A stretch of 64,000 nt of DNA from Prevotella sp. oral taxon 475 (GCF_018127805.1 NZ_CP072334.1:1466001-1530000), one strand, 5' to 3'. Positions 53,797 to 63,617 are shown, counted from the stretch's first letter. Program-made: numbers and translations. The notes: generated from the sequence alone by a model not told the origin.

Positions 53797-54774
53797 TTAA
53801 ATGCTCAATTCGTCGAGAACCGTAATCAGTTTTTTATCGAAAGGTTTGTCGCTGCGGATAGCCTCAATCAGAGGCACGTATACGATTTCGTTGTTTCGAA
53901 TTCCGATCATCACGTTGCGTTGTCCCTGCAAAATGGCATCGATGGCTCCGACACCCGTTCTACTGGCAAGGATTCGATCGTGAGCCGTAGGCCGTCCACC
54001 GCGCTGCAAATGTCCGAGAATAGACACCCGAACGTCATAGTCGGGGAATTCCTTTTTTACCCGATCGGCATAATAAAGCGCACCGCACTTCGGACTTTCC
54101 GAAACAATCACAATACAACTTTTCTTCGACTTGCGAATACCTCGTTCCATAAAGCGCGACAACTGGTCTACATCTGTCGAGTCTTCCGGAATGATGGCTG
54201 CCTCTGCACCGGCAGCGATAGCACTGTTTTGTGCCAGGAAGCCGGCATCGCGCCCCATCACTTCAACAAAAAAGATGCGTTCGTGGCTCTGTGCTGTATC
54301 ACGAATACGGTCTACGCAGTCTACGATGGTATTCATTGTCGTGTCATAGCCAATGGTAGAATCCGTTCCGTACAGGTCATTATCGATAGTTCCGGGCAGA
54401 CCGATGCAGCAGATGTCGTACTCTTCGGCAAACACTTTGGCACCTGTCAGCGAACCGTTTCCGCCAATCACCACCAAGGCATCAATTCCTTCCTTCTGAA
54501 TATTTTCATATGCCTTCTGCTTTCCCTCGTCGGTCATGAAGTCATTGCTCCGTGCGGTTTTCAATATGGTTCCGCCCTGCATGATGATACCGCTCACGTT
54601 CTCAGTGGTGAAAGGTTTTATCTCGCCGTTGATAAGTCCATCGTAGCCTCGATAAATCCCTTTCACATTAAATCCATTACAGATACCTGCGCGGGTCACT
54701 GCTCGTATGGCAGCATTCATGCCTGGGGCATCTCCTCCCGACGTCATCACGCCTATTGTTTTTATTCTTGCCAT
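53797..54774 (-). CDS. pfkA: 6-phosphofructokinase, ATP-dependent type
   Basis: This 325-residue glycolytic enzyme phosphorylates fructose 6-phosphate. GGDAPGMN (13-20), GGNGSLTGA (104-112), [13 protein letters not shown] (127-138) and [13 protein letters not shown] are diagnostic. Gly after Asn in the second motif (position equivalent to E. coli 104) fits ATP rather than pyrophosphate use, since PPi enzymes have Asp there. ATG 54774 gives the family N-terminus [15 protein letters not shown]; an upstream in-frame Met exists at 54819. It follows nhaD by 54 bp. Confidence 0.95.
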   Translation of the reverse strand: MARIKTIGVMTSGGDAPGMNAAIRAVTRAGICNGFNVKGIYRGYDGLINGEIKPFTTENVSGIIMQGGTILKTARSNDFMTDEGKQKAYENIQKEGIDALVVIGGNGSLTGAKVFAEEYDICCIGLPGTIDNDLYGTDSTIGYDTTMNTIVDCVDRIRDTAQSHERIFFVEVMGRDAGFLAQNSAIAAGAEAAIIPEDSTDVDQLSRFMERGIRKSKKSCIVIVSESPKCGALYYADRVKKEFPDYDVRVSILGHLQRGGRPTAHDRILASRTGVGAIDAILQGQRNVMIGIRNNEIVYVPLIEAIRSDKPFDKKLITVLDELSI

Positions 54775-54828
54775 TTTTATACCGTTTATTAAAAGATGTG
54801 TATCCGCCTGAGGATGCACCTTTTCTGA

Positions 54829-56223
54829 TTATACAATACTCCACAAGAGAGCCATACCGACGATTCCGCCGATCAATGCCCGCCATCCCACATTGCGGAA
54901 ATACCATCCTACGCGCATCCGCTCTGTTCTCAGCAGTGCCAAACCGCTAATAGAGCCTATCGGTAGAATATTTCCACCCGCCATCGACATGAATGCCACT
55001 ACCTTCCAGTAGCTGCCATTCTGTACAAAATAGGCAAGATAGCTGCCGGCAGAGGAGCACAAGCCTTCTCCCTCGACAACTGAATGCATCGAGATGGCAG
55101 TCATCATCGTGGCGAATCCATCCAACACACTACTCGTCACACTGCACATCAGTCCCACGATCCAAATGTTGCCCACTTCTCTATCCACATATACCGATGC
55201 CTGTTGCAACACGCCCGTTTCGCCTACAACGCCCAGTGCCAGCATGATACCCATCACGAAGAGAATCATTTGAAACGAGCCATATTGCAGCACACGGGGG
55301 ATGCGTCGCTGAATCATTTCGTCGGTGTTCATCAATTTGCGATTAAAGATTTCATTGACAACCCACAGAATTGAGAGCACGCAGAGTGCACCGAGGAACG
55401 GGCTGAGCTTGGTGATGTTGTGAAACGTAGGGATGAACCACAATCCGCCGATTCCAACGACAAGCATCAACAGTCGTTGCCACACGTTAAGGTTCGTATC
55501 GTCTCCCCGGTAGGGCAGTCTGCCAAACTCCATCTCAATGCGCTCCGGCATTGTGCGAGCGATGAGCCAAGTAGGCACAACCCACGCTGCCAGGCACGGC
55601 AGAGCCATATGAAGCGAATAGTCGGTAGCCGTGATGGCACCCATATTCCACAGCACCAATCCTTCGGGTGCACCGATCACCGTGAGAGCCCCTCCGCTAT
55701 TGGCTGCCAACACGGCCACGCTTCCGTAGATCATGCGGTATCGACGATTAGGGATGAGGCGATGAATCAGCGTCAGTGTCATCACCGTCGTAGTGAGATT
55801 ATCGAGATTGGCCGAAACAAGAAACACACCCAGGCCCATCAGCCACAACAGACGCCTACTGTTTCTCGTTCGAGCCCATACGCCCAGGAAGTCGAAACAA
55901 CCGTTATTGTTAAGTATCTCAACGATTGTCATCGTAGACAGGAGAAAGAGAACGATCTCTGCCGCCTTTCCCACGTAACGTAGAAAAATATTCCGGGCGA
56001 TAAATTCCTTGACGGCCGAACTGCTGTGCGCACTGCCTTCAAGGAAGTTGAGGTAGGCCGTTTGATGTTGTGTCATCACAAAGTCGGTGCCATACGAAAC
56101 ATAAAGCACCCACCCCACCGTACCCATGAAAATGGCCACGGCTGCCTTATTGACATTGGTCATATTCTCAGTGGCGATGAGAACATACCCAAGAAGTAAT
56201 ATGGCAACAATGATGAGCGTCAT
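54829..56223 (-). CDS. nhaD: NhaD-type sodium:proton antiporter
   Basis: This 464-residue inner-membrane protein has about 12 hydrophobic segments of the ion-transporter superfamily. The NhaD/ArsB-type motifs are IARNIFLRYVGKAAEIVLFL, ENMTNVNKAAVAIF near the N-terminus, SANLDNLTTTVMTLTLIHRL and AVLAANSGGALTVIGAPEGL, the last two forming the ion-binding hairpins. It exports sodium in exchange for protons and complements the sodium-linked transport seen at 30096. The promoter is at 56243-56274. Confidence 0.92.
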   Translation of the reverse strand: MTLIIVAILLLGYVLIATENMTNVNKAAVAIFMGTVGWVLYVSYGTDFVMTQHQTAYLNFLEGSAHSSSAVKEFIARNIFLRYVGKAAEIVLFLLSTMTIVEILNNNGCFDFLGVWARTRNSRRLLWLMGLGVFLVSANLDNLTTTVMTLTLIHRLIPNRRYRMIYGSVAVLAANSGGALTVIGAPEGLVLWNMGAITATDYSLHMALPCLAAWVVPTWLIARTMPERIEMEFGRLPYRGDDTNLNVWQRLLMLVVGIGGLWFIPTFHNITKLSPFLGALCVLSILWVVNEIFNRKLMNTDEMIQRRIPRVLQYGSFQMILFVMGIMLALGVVGETGVLQQASVYVDREVGNIWIVGLMCSVTSSVLDGFATMMTAISMHSVVEGEGLCSSAGSYLAYFVQNGSYWKVVAFMSMAGGNILPIGSISGLALLRTERMRVGWYFRNVGWRALIGGIVGMALLWSIV

Positions 56224-56242
56224 AACGATTGATTAAACTTAG

Positions 56243-56274
56243 GCAAAGGTAACAAATTCCAGGAAACACACAAA
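56243..56274 (-). promoter_or_regulatory. Promoter of nhaD
   Basis: On the minus strand TTTG (56271-56274), 19 bp, then TACCTTTGC (56243-56251), 19 bp before the ATG. Confidence 0.7.
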
Positions 56275-56285
56275 CGGAGCGACTA

Positions 56286-56340
56286 TTTTTTTAAGTCGAC
56301 CTCTCACACCACCGTACGTGCCGTTTAGGCATTACCCCAT
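56286..56340 (-). other. Possible remnant of a group II intron 3' end
   Basis: On the minus strand the sequence contains ATGCC-TAAA-CGGCACGTACGG followed by TGGTGTGAGAGGTCG. GTACGGTGGTGTGAGAGG is a phrase I associate with the domain V region of bacterial group II introns. The 5' half of the expected domain V stem is only partly matched and no reverse-transcriptase frame is present, so at most a fragment remains. It abuts the 66-bp repeat array. Confidence 0.35.
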
Positions 56341-56408
56341 TGATCTTCTCCCGCTATAGGACGGATGAGAGATTTACATCCATTAGAATCAAATACCCCT
56401 CACGCTAA

Positions 56409-56690
56409 CAACCGTATAGCGGTTGCCCCATTGACAATTTATTCAGAACAGATGCCAAACATCCCTCGCACGAACAACCCCAAGGGGGTTAGTCCATTGA
56501 TAACCTATTCAGAACAGATGCCAAACACCTCTCGCACGAACAACCACAAGGGAGTTAGTCCATTGATAGCCTATTCAGAACAGATGCCAAACACCTCTCG
56601 CACTAACAACCCCAAGGGGGTTAATCCATTGATAGCCTATTCAGAACAAATGCCAAATATTCCTCACGCCAACAACCGCGTAGCGGTTGG
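56409..56690. repeat. 66-bp tandem repeat array with covarying hairpins, 5 units
   Basis: Units start with a hairpin at 56409, 56475, 56541, 56607 and 56673 (66 bp apart): CAACCG/CGGTTG, CAACCCC/GGGGTTA, CAACCAC/GGAGTTA, CAACCCC/GGGGTTA and CAACCGC/GCGGTTG. The connector is TCCATTGATAGCCTATTCAG followed by AACAGATGCCAAACACCTCT. The arms change together in the outer versus inner units while the connector stays nearly constant. Confidence 0.9.
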
Positions 56691-56957
56691 TCTGTTGGTA
56701 GAGCAGGGTTGGCGAGTGAAACGAGCCTACCCTGTCTACGACGTGCAAAGAGAAAACAAGGCCGTAGGTCTTGGTCTATTTAAATCTCTTAAGTTAGGGA
56801 GGGTGGAAGGGCATTTTAGCATTCTGAATTAGAGGAATGATCAATTAAAACAGACCAACCCCGTTGGGGTTGTTATGGGTGGGGGCCGCTTAAACAGGGT
56901 AGGCTCGTTTCACTCGCCAACCCTGCTCTACCAACGGACCAACCCCCTTGGGGTTGT
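56671..56957. repeat. Large inverted repeat, arms of about 64 bp, loop of about 158 bp
   Basis: The left arm (56671-56735) and right arm (56894-56957) are complementary over GTTGGTAGAGCAGGGTTGGC and GAGTGAAACGAGCCTACCCT without mismatch. Each arm starts with a small hairpin, CAACCGCGTAGCGGTTG on the left and the CAACCCC/GGGGTTG type on the right, so the hairpin differs while the flank is identical. A third copy of the hairpin flank lies at 56851-56877. Confidence 0.88.
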
Positions 56958-56974
56958 TTATGCACAGTGTTCCC

Positions 56975-57262
56975 AATAGGTGGTAGATACGATTTTAATG
57001 CATGGCAGATGACCTCCTGATGCACGGCAAACATAAATCCAAAGCATAGCAGTTACGATTCCAATACATAACAAATGATTTTCTTATGCATGGCAGATGG
57101 TCTACCAATGTATGACAAATGCTATTTCGATATATGGCAAATGACCTCACGATTCATGGCAGATGATTTCCCAATATGCAGGAGATGACCTCCTGATGCG
57201 CGGGAGGTGACCTCCCGATACGCAAGAGGTGACCTCCCGATATGCGGGAAGTCACCTCTGCT
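56975..57262. repeat. 22-bp tandem repeat array, about 13 units, decaying with distance from the gene
   Basis: Units of 22 bp can be aligned from about 56975. Those nearest the fimbrillin stop are close copies with perfect palindromes (CGGGAGG-TGA-CCTCCCG at 57204, AGAGGTGACCTC next), while those further away are degenerate (ATGGCAGATGACCTCCTG, ATAACAAATGATTTTCTT, AGCAGTTACGATTCC). The family is the same as at 29863-29989. Confidence 0.88.
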
Positions 57263-57296
57263 ATTTTAAATGATGGCTATAGGCCGTTTTGATGCC

Positions 57297-60119
57297 CTAT
57301 TCCGTCACGGGTCGCACTGCGAAACCATAAGCCCGATCGGGGATGGCCAGCGGATACACGTTGCCCGAGCGGAAGCTCAGGCAGCAACTGCCGTTGTACA
57401 ACACGTCGCTCGGAACGGCCGACCGATAGTAACCGCCGAACTTCACGCCGTCGACCGAACCATCGGCGATACTGCGAAAGCCTGAAGCGGGGAAATAAAT
57501 CGTGGAGGCATTGCTGCCATCGGTAAAGAAGTTCCAACCAAAATTAGCACTGAAGTTGGTGGCATCCTTTGTGCCCTGCACGTTCATTTCTTCTGCTTGG
57601 GTGGAATTGACTCCCGTAGTAGTGAACCGCGTAAAGGCATTGTTAGCAGGCAATTTAAAGCCGACAGGGCTGGGGTCGTAAACGGTTTTGATCACAGGAA
57701 GGTCATTACCGGTGTTGGAATTCTGCGTAGTGGTATTGTTGGCCGACCACAGGTTGTAATAAGAGTAACCCGCAGGAGGAGTGCTATACCAGGAAGTACC
57801 CCAAGTGTAGAAGCTACCGGGGTTTTGAATACCCTTGGTGATGGACATGTTGTCGCCCGCATTCTTATTGAACAGCTGACCGGCGGGATAGAGGGTGGGC
57901 TCCGTGTTTCCAGTCAGTCCGCCGGGGAAGGCATCTTTGCGACCATATTGGTAGAACGTATTGCTGCCCTCTTTTGTGCTGCCGGCGTTCTGCGTGATAA
58001 TGATGTCGCCCGGTTGATGAGAGCCTACCTGCTGAATGCGCACTTTTACCCGACGAGGCTGTTGTTGAGCTGAGCTATTCCAAGAGGTATATTTCCAACC
58101 CAGGTTTTCGGTGGAGAAGTTATAAGTGTAGGCTGTGGGTGTGCTGCGGTTGACCACGGGGATAGGATCGAGCACATTATCGGGTGCAAACCATAGGTGC
58201 CAAGACCATACGATGGTATTACCTTTCTTGACTGCTACCACGGCATTGCCGCTTTTAATGTCGGCCGCCTTTACTTCGAACTTTAAGTAGGTTTCATTGC
58301 CACTACGTTCAATGGGATTGGCATCGAAGTGTACCAAGTCTTTCTCGTCTTCCCAAACAATCTGTGCACCATCGATGCCGTTGTTGGCTCCGCCGTTCGT
58401 CTTTTCAATCCACGGGTCGGTGATGTTCTGTCCATTATGGTCTTTAAAGTTCTTCAACACGTAGCCAATGTTAGGGTCGGTGAGGCTGCCGTTATAGGTG
58501 TAGGACGCTGTATTGTTTATTCCATTAGTAATGGCGTTGCCATATACCAAGGGCAGTTTGTAAAAGCCCGGGTGAGAGATGACATAGCAGTTGGCCGTGC
58601 TACGCGCAGCACGGGTATGGCCCTTGATGTCATGCATCGAAAGGTCGTAATAATGGGTACTGCTGCCTTTGGGGTCGAGTTTGAGGGCATCGTTGCGCTC
58701 TTTGAGCAGGTCTTTCATAGGCATCTTCTTAATCGTAGCCTGACCCTGATCGGCTGCCACATAGTTCTCAGTTTGGGTGCGGACGTTACTCAAACCCTCC
58801 AACCAGTCGGGCTTGTTCATGCTCTTGTCCTCCCAGGCGTTCGTGGCATAGTTGTATTCCTCGTAGCCTACAATCTTCCAAGCCACGGCATGCTTGACGC
58901 CGGGTGCAGAGCCGTCGGTGCGGAAGCTCTCCACAGTGTACGTGCCACCGTTGGTCTCGTTGTAAGCAGCAGCAGTGGTGGGGCTCGTCACCGTAAAGCT
59001 ATAGTTCCAATTGCTGGTGGTGTTGCTCAGTTTGTAGGTACGCGTGGTGGCAGGTCGCCAGGTACCGCTCAAAGGGATGTTGATGTCGGCTGCATCGCTG
59101 AACTCAATATGAAGGGTGATACCGGCCAGGGGTTGCGGAAGCATGTAGAACGTATAACTGTCGTTATCCTTGCCTACGAGCACCTGATTGGGCAGACTGC
59201 TCGTGCTGATGCCAGGCGTGCCCAGGGTGAGCGAGAAGTTCGTTTTCGAGCCGGCATCCACTGTCCATTGCAAGCCCTTACCGTTGGTGCTATCCGTGAG
59301 TTGAAGCCGACCTTTGCTGCAGGCGTTGCGCAGTTCTACCTTCGTGATGTGTTTGTTCCACGAGAGGTTCTGACCTACAGCGATCTTCACGGCCGTGAGG
59401 GCGTGATAGAACTCGAGGTTGGTCTTGGGGGCTTGGTGGCGTGTGGCATACTCTACTTCGCCCGAACAGGCCACCATGAGGTCGACTTGGTCGGTGATGT
59501 TCGGCTTGACCTCGAAATCGAGATAAGGGGTGCCGCTATGCGTGGTAGGCGAGAGGGCGATGCCGTTGGCCGTGGTGGCCTCGGGATAGACCGCATAGAA
59601 GCGGGCATAGCGTTGAGTCCAGGCCCATTGAAGCGGCGTGACCAAGGTACCGGCAGCGTTGGTGGGAGCACTGTAGAACCATTCGGGGCGGCCCACCGTA
59701 AAGCCGGCCGTCGCGCTGCGATAGCCCAGCGAACTGAAGCGGGCGTCGATGGCGGTTTTCACGCTGGCCCGTGTACCAGGTTGGGGCAGCACGGCGTTGA
59801 TGCCCTCGGTGGTAGTTTCGATCAGGCAGGTGTTGGGCAGACCTTGCACTTCAAGGCGACGCGTGGCCAGGTCTTCACTCGAAAGGCCTTGTGCCTGCTG
59901 GCGGGCAATGATGGCAGCACGCGTGGCGGGGGCACTCTGCGGCTGGGACAGTCGGTTTTCCTGCGCGGTGCTCACATCGAAAGAGACGTTTACGCCGCGG
60001 TCGCCCTGCTCTTGTTGATTACTGATAGGGTCGTCGGCACAGGAACCGATGGACAGACAGGCGATGCCGGCCAGCATGGCGGCAAGGCATCGATGAAGAA
60101 TGGAATAGGAATGTTTCAT
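57297..60119 (-). CDS. Fimbrillin-family lipoprotein, 940 aa, with C-terminal FSPD-like domain
   Basis: This protein has a lipoprotein signal (lipobox SIGSC, Cys27), then an N-terminal fimbrillin-like part (about 60-380) with FYHALTAVKIAVGQNL and ITKVELRNACSKGRLQL, the fold used by FimA/Mfa1-type pilins and their tip proteins. The middle (about 390-680) has Ig-like beta segments. The C-terminal 250 residues, including YDPSPVGFKLPANNAFTRF, IYFPASGFRS and RSGNVYPLAIPDRAYGFAVRPV, resemble the Fibrobacter major paralogous/C-type-lectin-like domain seen on Bacteroidales pilus tip or surface proteins. Likely exposed on the cell surface. It is preceded by a small gene at 60270 and a microsatellite in the presumed leader, suggesting variable expression. 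Function is inferred from fold only. Confidence 0.82.
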   Translation of the reverse strand: MKHSYSILHRCLAAMLAGIACLSIGSCADDPISNQQEQGDRGVNVSFDVSTAQENRLSQPQSAPATRAAIIARQQAQGLSSEDLATRRLEVQGLPNTCLIETTTEGINAVLPQPGTRASVKTAIDARFSSLGYRSATAGFTVGRPEWFYSAPTNAAGTLVTPLQWAWTQRYARFYAVYPEATTANGIALSPTTHSGTPYLDFEVKPNITDQVDLMVACSGEVEYATRHQAPKTNLEFYHALTAVKIAVGQNLSWNKHITKVELRNACSKGRLQLTDSTNGKGLQWTVDAGSKTNFSLTLGTPGISTSSLPNQVLVGKDNDSYTFYMLPQPLAGITLHIEFSDAADINIPLSGTWRPATTRTYKLSNTTSNWNYSFTVTSPTTAAAYNETNGGTYTVESFRTDGSAPGVKHAVAWKIVGYEEYNYATNAWEDKSMNKPDWLEGLSNVRTQTENYVAADQGQATIKKMPMKDLLKERNDALKLDPKGSSTHYYDLSMHDIKGHTRAARSTANCYVISHPGFYKLPLVYGNAITNGINNTASYTYNGSLTDPNIGYVLKNFKDHNGQNITDPWIEKTNGGANNGIDGAQIVWEDEKDLVHFDANPIERSGNETYLKFEVKAADIKSGNAVVAVKKGNTIVWSWHLWFAPDNVLDPIPVVNRSTPTAYTYNFSTENLGWKYTSWNSSAQQQPRRVKVRIQQVGSHQPGDIIITQNAGSTKEGSNTFYQYGRKDAFPGGLTGNTEPTLYPAGQLFNKNAGDNMSITKGIQNPGSFYTWGTSWYSTPPAGYSYYNLWSANNTTTQNSNTGNDLPVIKTVYDPSPVGFKLPANNAFTRFTTTGVNSTQAEEMNVQGTKDATNFSANFGWNFFTDGSNASTIYFPASGFRSIADGSVDGVKFGGYYRSAVPSDVLYNGSCCLSFRSGNVYPLAIPDRAYGFAVRPVTE

Positions 60120-60269
60120 TGTTATTATTCTTTATTGGGGGTAGCACGCTTCGCCCTACCACATCTCACCGCCATGCAGCTGTGATCGACGGTGATGATC
60201 CGCAGTTGTTAGCGGAGAGGGCGTGAAGCGACTACTTACTACTTTACTACTTACTACTTTTACTACTTA
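60120..60269. other. Spacer between small gene and fimbrillin with short TACTACTT repeats
   Basis: The stretch holds a small hairpin (TCCGC/GCGGA, about 60207-60224) and a run of ACTACTTACTACTTT units at 60230-60271 that partly repeats every 15-17 bp. No start or stop signals for a gene are seen. The run overlaps the C-terminal codons of the small gene only at its edge. Confidence 0.5.
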
Positions 60270-60503
60270 CTACTCAATGGTCTCTTCCTCCCAAACCCAT
60301 CCGCTCCAGGGTTTGGCACCGGCCACTTCGTTGTCGCCGTCTTCGTTATCCTCGGGTGCGGGGTTGACATGAACGGTTCCGCCACCGCCCCCTCCGGGCT
60401 GCACCTGGGGACTGGCGGCCAGTAGGCCCACCTCCTGTTGCAAACACATGATTTGAATTTGGGGCGAGCAGTAGGCTCGACCGCTGACTTGATTTCTTTT
60501 CAT
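60270..60503 (-). CDS. Small 77-aa protein upstream of the fimbrillin gene
   Basis: The product begins MKRNQVSGRAYCSPQIQIMC followed by LQQEVGLLAASPQVQPGGGG, then an acidic stretch (PEDNEDGDNE) and a Trp-rich end (WSGWVWEEETIE). Small proteins of this layout (P-x-I-x-hydrophobic, then LLAASP or LLALSG) are very common in Prevotella and Bacteroides, often beside fimbrillin or surface genes, without a known role. There is no classical signal peptide. It is co-directional with the fimbrillin gene and 150 bp upstream. Confidence 0.7.
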   Translation of the reverse strand: MKRNQVSGRAYCSPQIQIMCLQQEVGLLAASPQVQPGGGGGGTVHVNPAPEDNEDGDNEVAGAKPWSGWVWEEETIE

Positions 60504-60693
60504 AACACAATGAAAATTTATAGATAAAACATATGGGGAAAATACGATTCATTCTTCTTTCATCACTGCGGGTAGTGGACACGAAAAGAGAAGCAAAGGG
60601 AACTCCGAAGAGCCCTTTGCTAATAAGGGTTGCGCTCGCTTCTCGCGCGCGTAGGAAAAAGCTAAAAAGTGTTACACTACAATAGGTGCGAAC

Positions 60694-60748
<55 letters not shown>

Positions 60749-60898
60749 GGTAGCGAATTCCTGTGACACTACCAAACAATGGGCGTTAAAAGATGCAGAA
60801 AAGTTCGCCCTTTTCTGCTCCGCTGTGATACCTGTATGGAGATGCACGCTACACATTATATATAATATATCCTTTGCGATATGACCTCAAACACGGTG

Positions 60899-60930
60899 GC
60901 AAAGGTAAGCAATATATCCTAAACGAACAA
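60899..60930 (-). promoter_or_regulatory. Promoter of the small gene-fimbrillin unit
   Basis: On the minus strand TTG (60928-60930), 20 bp, then TACCTTTGC (60899-60907). It is 12 bp beyond the glgP terminator and would give a leader of about 390 nt to the ATG at 60503 that spans the microsatellite. The rest of this 530-bp gap shows no gene. Confidence 0.65.
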
Positions 60931-60941
60931 GAGAAGAAGCG

Positions 60942-60978
60942 AAAAAGGCCGCTCTGCGCGAGACAGAGCGGCCTTTTT
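60942..60978 (-). terminator. Intrinsic terminator of glgP
   Basis: AAAAAGGCCGCTCTG and its complement with a 7-nt loop; A and T runs on both sides allow termination on either strand. It lies about 60 bases after the glgP stop. Confidence 0.93.
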
Positions 60979-61036
60979 GGTGAAAAGAAATCCTGTGAGC
61001 GACACGGCTAAAGTGTCGTTCACCAGAAGTTATGGC

Positions 61037-63598
61037 TTAGTCGAGCCACTTCACATAGGAGAAGTCTTGGCGATGCGGCAAGAGAGGATTGTTGGGGAAC
61101 ATACGCACGCAACTGCGGAAAGAGCCAGCGTTGGAGGGCTCGATTTCGGCTTCAAAGGTGAAGAGGTTGCCTTCACGAGCCACTACTCGGAAAGGATGAG
61201 TGCTGTAGACCTGGCGGTCGGAGGCGTTCTTGTCGTCATACAGCGAAACGAGTTCGAGGCCAATGGCATCGTCGAGGCCTTGTTCATCGATGACGTAGCG
61301 GATACGATAGGTTTTGCCCGTCTCTCCACCATTTTCAAGGAACGAGGTTTCTTTCGACACGACATGAATGCCGTCCCATCGCTCGGCAACGGTCTCTTTC
61401 CACAAAGCAATACGTTTGGCCAGAGCGTTGTTGTCGGCACGGAGCTGAGCTGAACGTTGAGCCTGACGGTTGTAGAACTTATCAAAGTAGTCGTCCAGTT
61501 GCCGCTTCATCGTGTAATGCGGCGCGATAGTAGCAATGGAGTTTTTGATGACTTTGATCCAGTTCTCACTGTATCCCTTCTTATTCTTGTGGTAGTAGAG
61601 AGGAATGATCTCGTTTTCCAGCAATCCGTAGATCGTAGCGGCATCAAGTTTGTCCTGATACTCCTGATTCTGATAGGTGCGCTTCTCGTCGAGGGCCCAT
61701 CCTGCTCCTTTGCGGTAACCTTCGACCCACCATCCGTCAAGCACAGAGAGATTGACCACGCCGTTGAGCTCGGCTTTCTCTCCGGAAGTGCCGGATGCTT
61801 CGAGGGGACGTGTGGGGGTGTTCATCCAAATGTCTACGCCTGAGACAAGACGGCGGGCGAGTTCCATATCATAATCTTCGAGGAAGATAATTTTGCCAAG
61901 GAATTCAGGACGCTGACTGATTTCAAAGATTTTCTTGATGAGGCCCTGTCCGGCTCCGTCGGCGGGGTGAGCTTTACCCGAGAAGAAGAAGAGAACGGGG
62001 TGTTCGGGGTCGTTGACGATTTTGGAGAGCCGGTCGATGTCGGTAAAGAGCAGATGAGCGCGCTTATAGGTGGCAAACCGACGACAGAAGCCAATCATTA
62101 GGGCATTGGGATTGATGCGCTCGAGCAAGGAGACCACACGTGAGGGATCACCTTGGTTTTTGAGCCAGGTCTCGGTGAATTTCTCGCGGATGAATTGCAC
62201 GAGTTTATTTTTCAGGGCCATGCGGGTGGTCCAAATCTCATCGTCGGAGACGTTGTAGATAGCGTGCCAAATGCTCTCGTTACTCTGATCGGCCATGAAA
62301 GCGGGATCGAAGTATTTGTCGTAGAGTTGTCGCCATTCAGTGGCGGTCCAAGTGGGCAGGTGTACACCGTTGGTAACATAGCCTACATGGTTTTCTTCAG
62401 GATAGTAGCCGCGCCAGATGGGAGAGAACATTTTTTGGCTCACCCAGCCGTGGAGCCGGCTCACGCCATTCACTTCCTGGCAAGTGTTGCAAGCGAAGAC
62501 GGACATGCAGAAGCGTTCGTCGTGGTTGTCGGGATTTTCACGACCCATGCCGATGAATTCGTCCCAGGAGAGGCCAAGTCGCTGAGGATAGCCGCCCATG
62601 TATTTGCCGAAGAGCTGTTCGTCGAAGTAGTCGTGTCCAGCGGGAACGGGGGTATGGACGGTATAGAGCGAGGAGGCACGAACGAGCTCGAGGGCTTCGT
62701 TGAAAGGAGTCCCTGCATCAACGTAGTCGCAGAGTCGCTGTAGGTTGCAGAGGGCGGCATGGCCTTCATTACAGTGATAGATCTGCTTTTCGATACCTAA
62801 TTTTTTCAGGGTGAGGATGCCGCCCATGCCGAGGAGAATTTCCTGTTTGAGACGATTTTCATTATCACCGCCATAAAGGGCGTGGGTAATGGGACGGTCG
62901 TACTCGGAGTTGAGTTCGTTATCGGTGTCAAGAAGGTAGAGGCTAATTCGGCCTACGTTCATACGCCATACATAGGCGTGAACCTGATAGTTCATATAGG
63001 GTACGTCGACAACGAGGGGGTTGCCTTCTTGGTCAAGCTGTCGCTCGATGGGCAGGGAGTTGAAGTTTTGAGCATCGTAGTTGGCAATCTGCTGTCCGTC
63101 CATACTGAGCGACTGCTTGAAGTAGCCGTAGCGGTAGAGGAAGCCAACGGCGCAGAGGTCAACATTACTATCAGAGGCCTCTTTGAGATAGTCGCCGGCA
63201 AGCATACCCAATCCACCCGAATAGATTTTAACCACTTGGTTAATGCCGTATTCCATACTGAAATAGGCAACAGAGGGACGTTTCTTATCGGGCTCTACAT
63301 CCATATATTTGCGAAAGGCGGTGTAGACGTCTTTCACTTTCTTCATCAGGGCTTTGTCTTTAACGATGGCTTCTTTGCGATCGTAACTCAGACGCTCGAG
63401 AAGCAATACGGGATTGTGACCTACTTCTTCGTAGAGATTTTCGTCGAGACTCTTCCAGAGGTCGCGCGCTTCGTAGTTCCAGGCCCACCACATGTTGTGT
63501 GCCAGCTGGTCTAAGCATTGCAGTTGTTCCGGCAGACGCGACTTGATGGAGAATTCCTTCCATACCGGAGTGTTTGAATAATCGGCTTTAATCTTCAT
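61037..63598 (-). CDS. glgP: Alpha-glucan (glycogen) phosphorylase
   Basis: This 853-residue enzyme releases glucose 1-phosphate from the non-reducing ends of glycogen or maltodextrin. It belongs to the DUF3417-containing type: the N-terminal about 110 residues ([20 protein letters not shown]) precede the phosphorylase core with YFSMEYGI and [19 protein letters not shown]. The PLP-site neighbourhood reads [20 protein letters not shown] followed by [14 protein letters not shown] 63598 gives the family start [13 protein letters not shown]; an upstream in-frame Met lies at 63652 inside the gap to the synthase gene. It lies 19 bp after a GT3 glycogen synthase gene. Confidence 0.95.
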   Translation of the reverse strand: MKIKADYSNTPVWKEFSIKSRLPEQLQCLDQLAHNMWWAWNYEARDLWKSLDENLYEEVGHNPVLLLERLSYDRKEAIVKDKALMKKVKDVYTAFRKYMDVEPDKKRPSVAYFSMEYGINQVVKIYSGGLGMLAGDYLKEASDSNVDLCAVGFLYRYGYFKQSLSMDGQQIANYDAQNFNSLPIERQLDQEGNPLVVDVPYMNYQVHAYVWRMNVGRISLYLLDTDNELNSEYDRPITHALYGGDNENRLKQEILLGMGGILTLKKLGIEKQIYHCNEGHAALCNLQRLCDYVDAGTPFNEALELVRASSLYTVHTPVPAGHDYFDEQLFGKYMGGYPQRLGLSWDEFIGMGRENPDNHDERFCMSVFACNTCQEVNGVSRLHGWVSQKMFSPIWRGYYPEENHVGYVTNGVHLPTWTATEWRQLYDKYFDPAFMADQSNESIWHAIYNVSDDEIWTTRMALKNKLVQFIREKFTETWLKNQGDPSRVVSLLERINPNALMIGFCRRFATYKRAHLLFTDIDRLSKIVNDPEHPVLFFFSGKAHPADGAGQGLIKKIFEISQRPEFLGKIIFLEDYDMELARRLVSGVDIWMNTPTRPLEASGTSGEKAELNGVVNLSVLDGWWVEGYRKGAGWALDEKRTYQNQEYQDKLDAATIYGLLENEIIPLYYHKNKKGYSENWIKVIKNSIATIAPHYTMKRQLDDYFDKFYNRQAQRSAQLRADNNALAKRIALWKETVAERWDGIHVVSKETSFLENGGETGKTYRIRYVIDEQGLDDAIGLELVSLYDDKNASDRQVYSTHPFRVVAREGNLFTFEAEIEPSNAGSFRSCVRMFPNNPLLPHRQDFSYVKWLD

Positions 63599-63617
63599 AA
63601 TTCTCAAATTCTGTGGT

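Noticed and set aside
56365..56832. 155-codon plus-strand frame with a 22-residue repeat
   Set aside because: It exists because 66 is a multiple of three, so the repeat stays open. No signal, no ribosome site, no resemblance to a protein family.
58329..60185. 618-codon plus-strand open frame
   Set aside because: Antisense to the fimbrillin-like gene, without signal peptide or domain; the minus frame has both.
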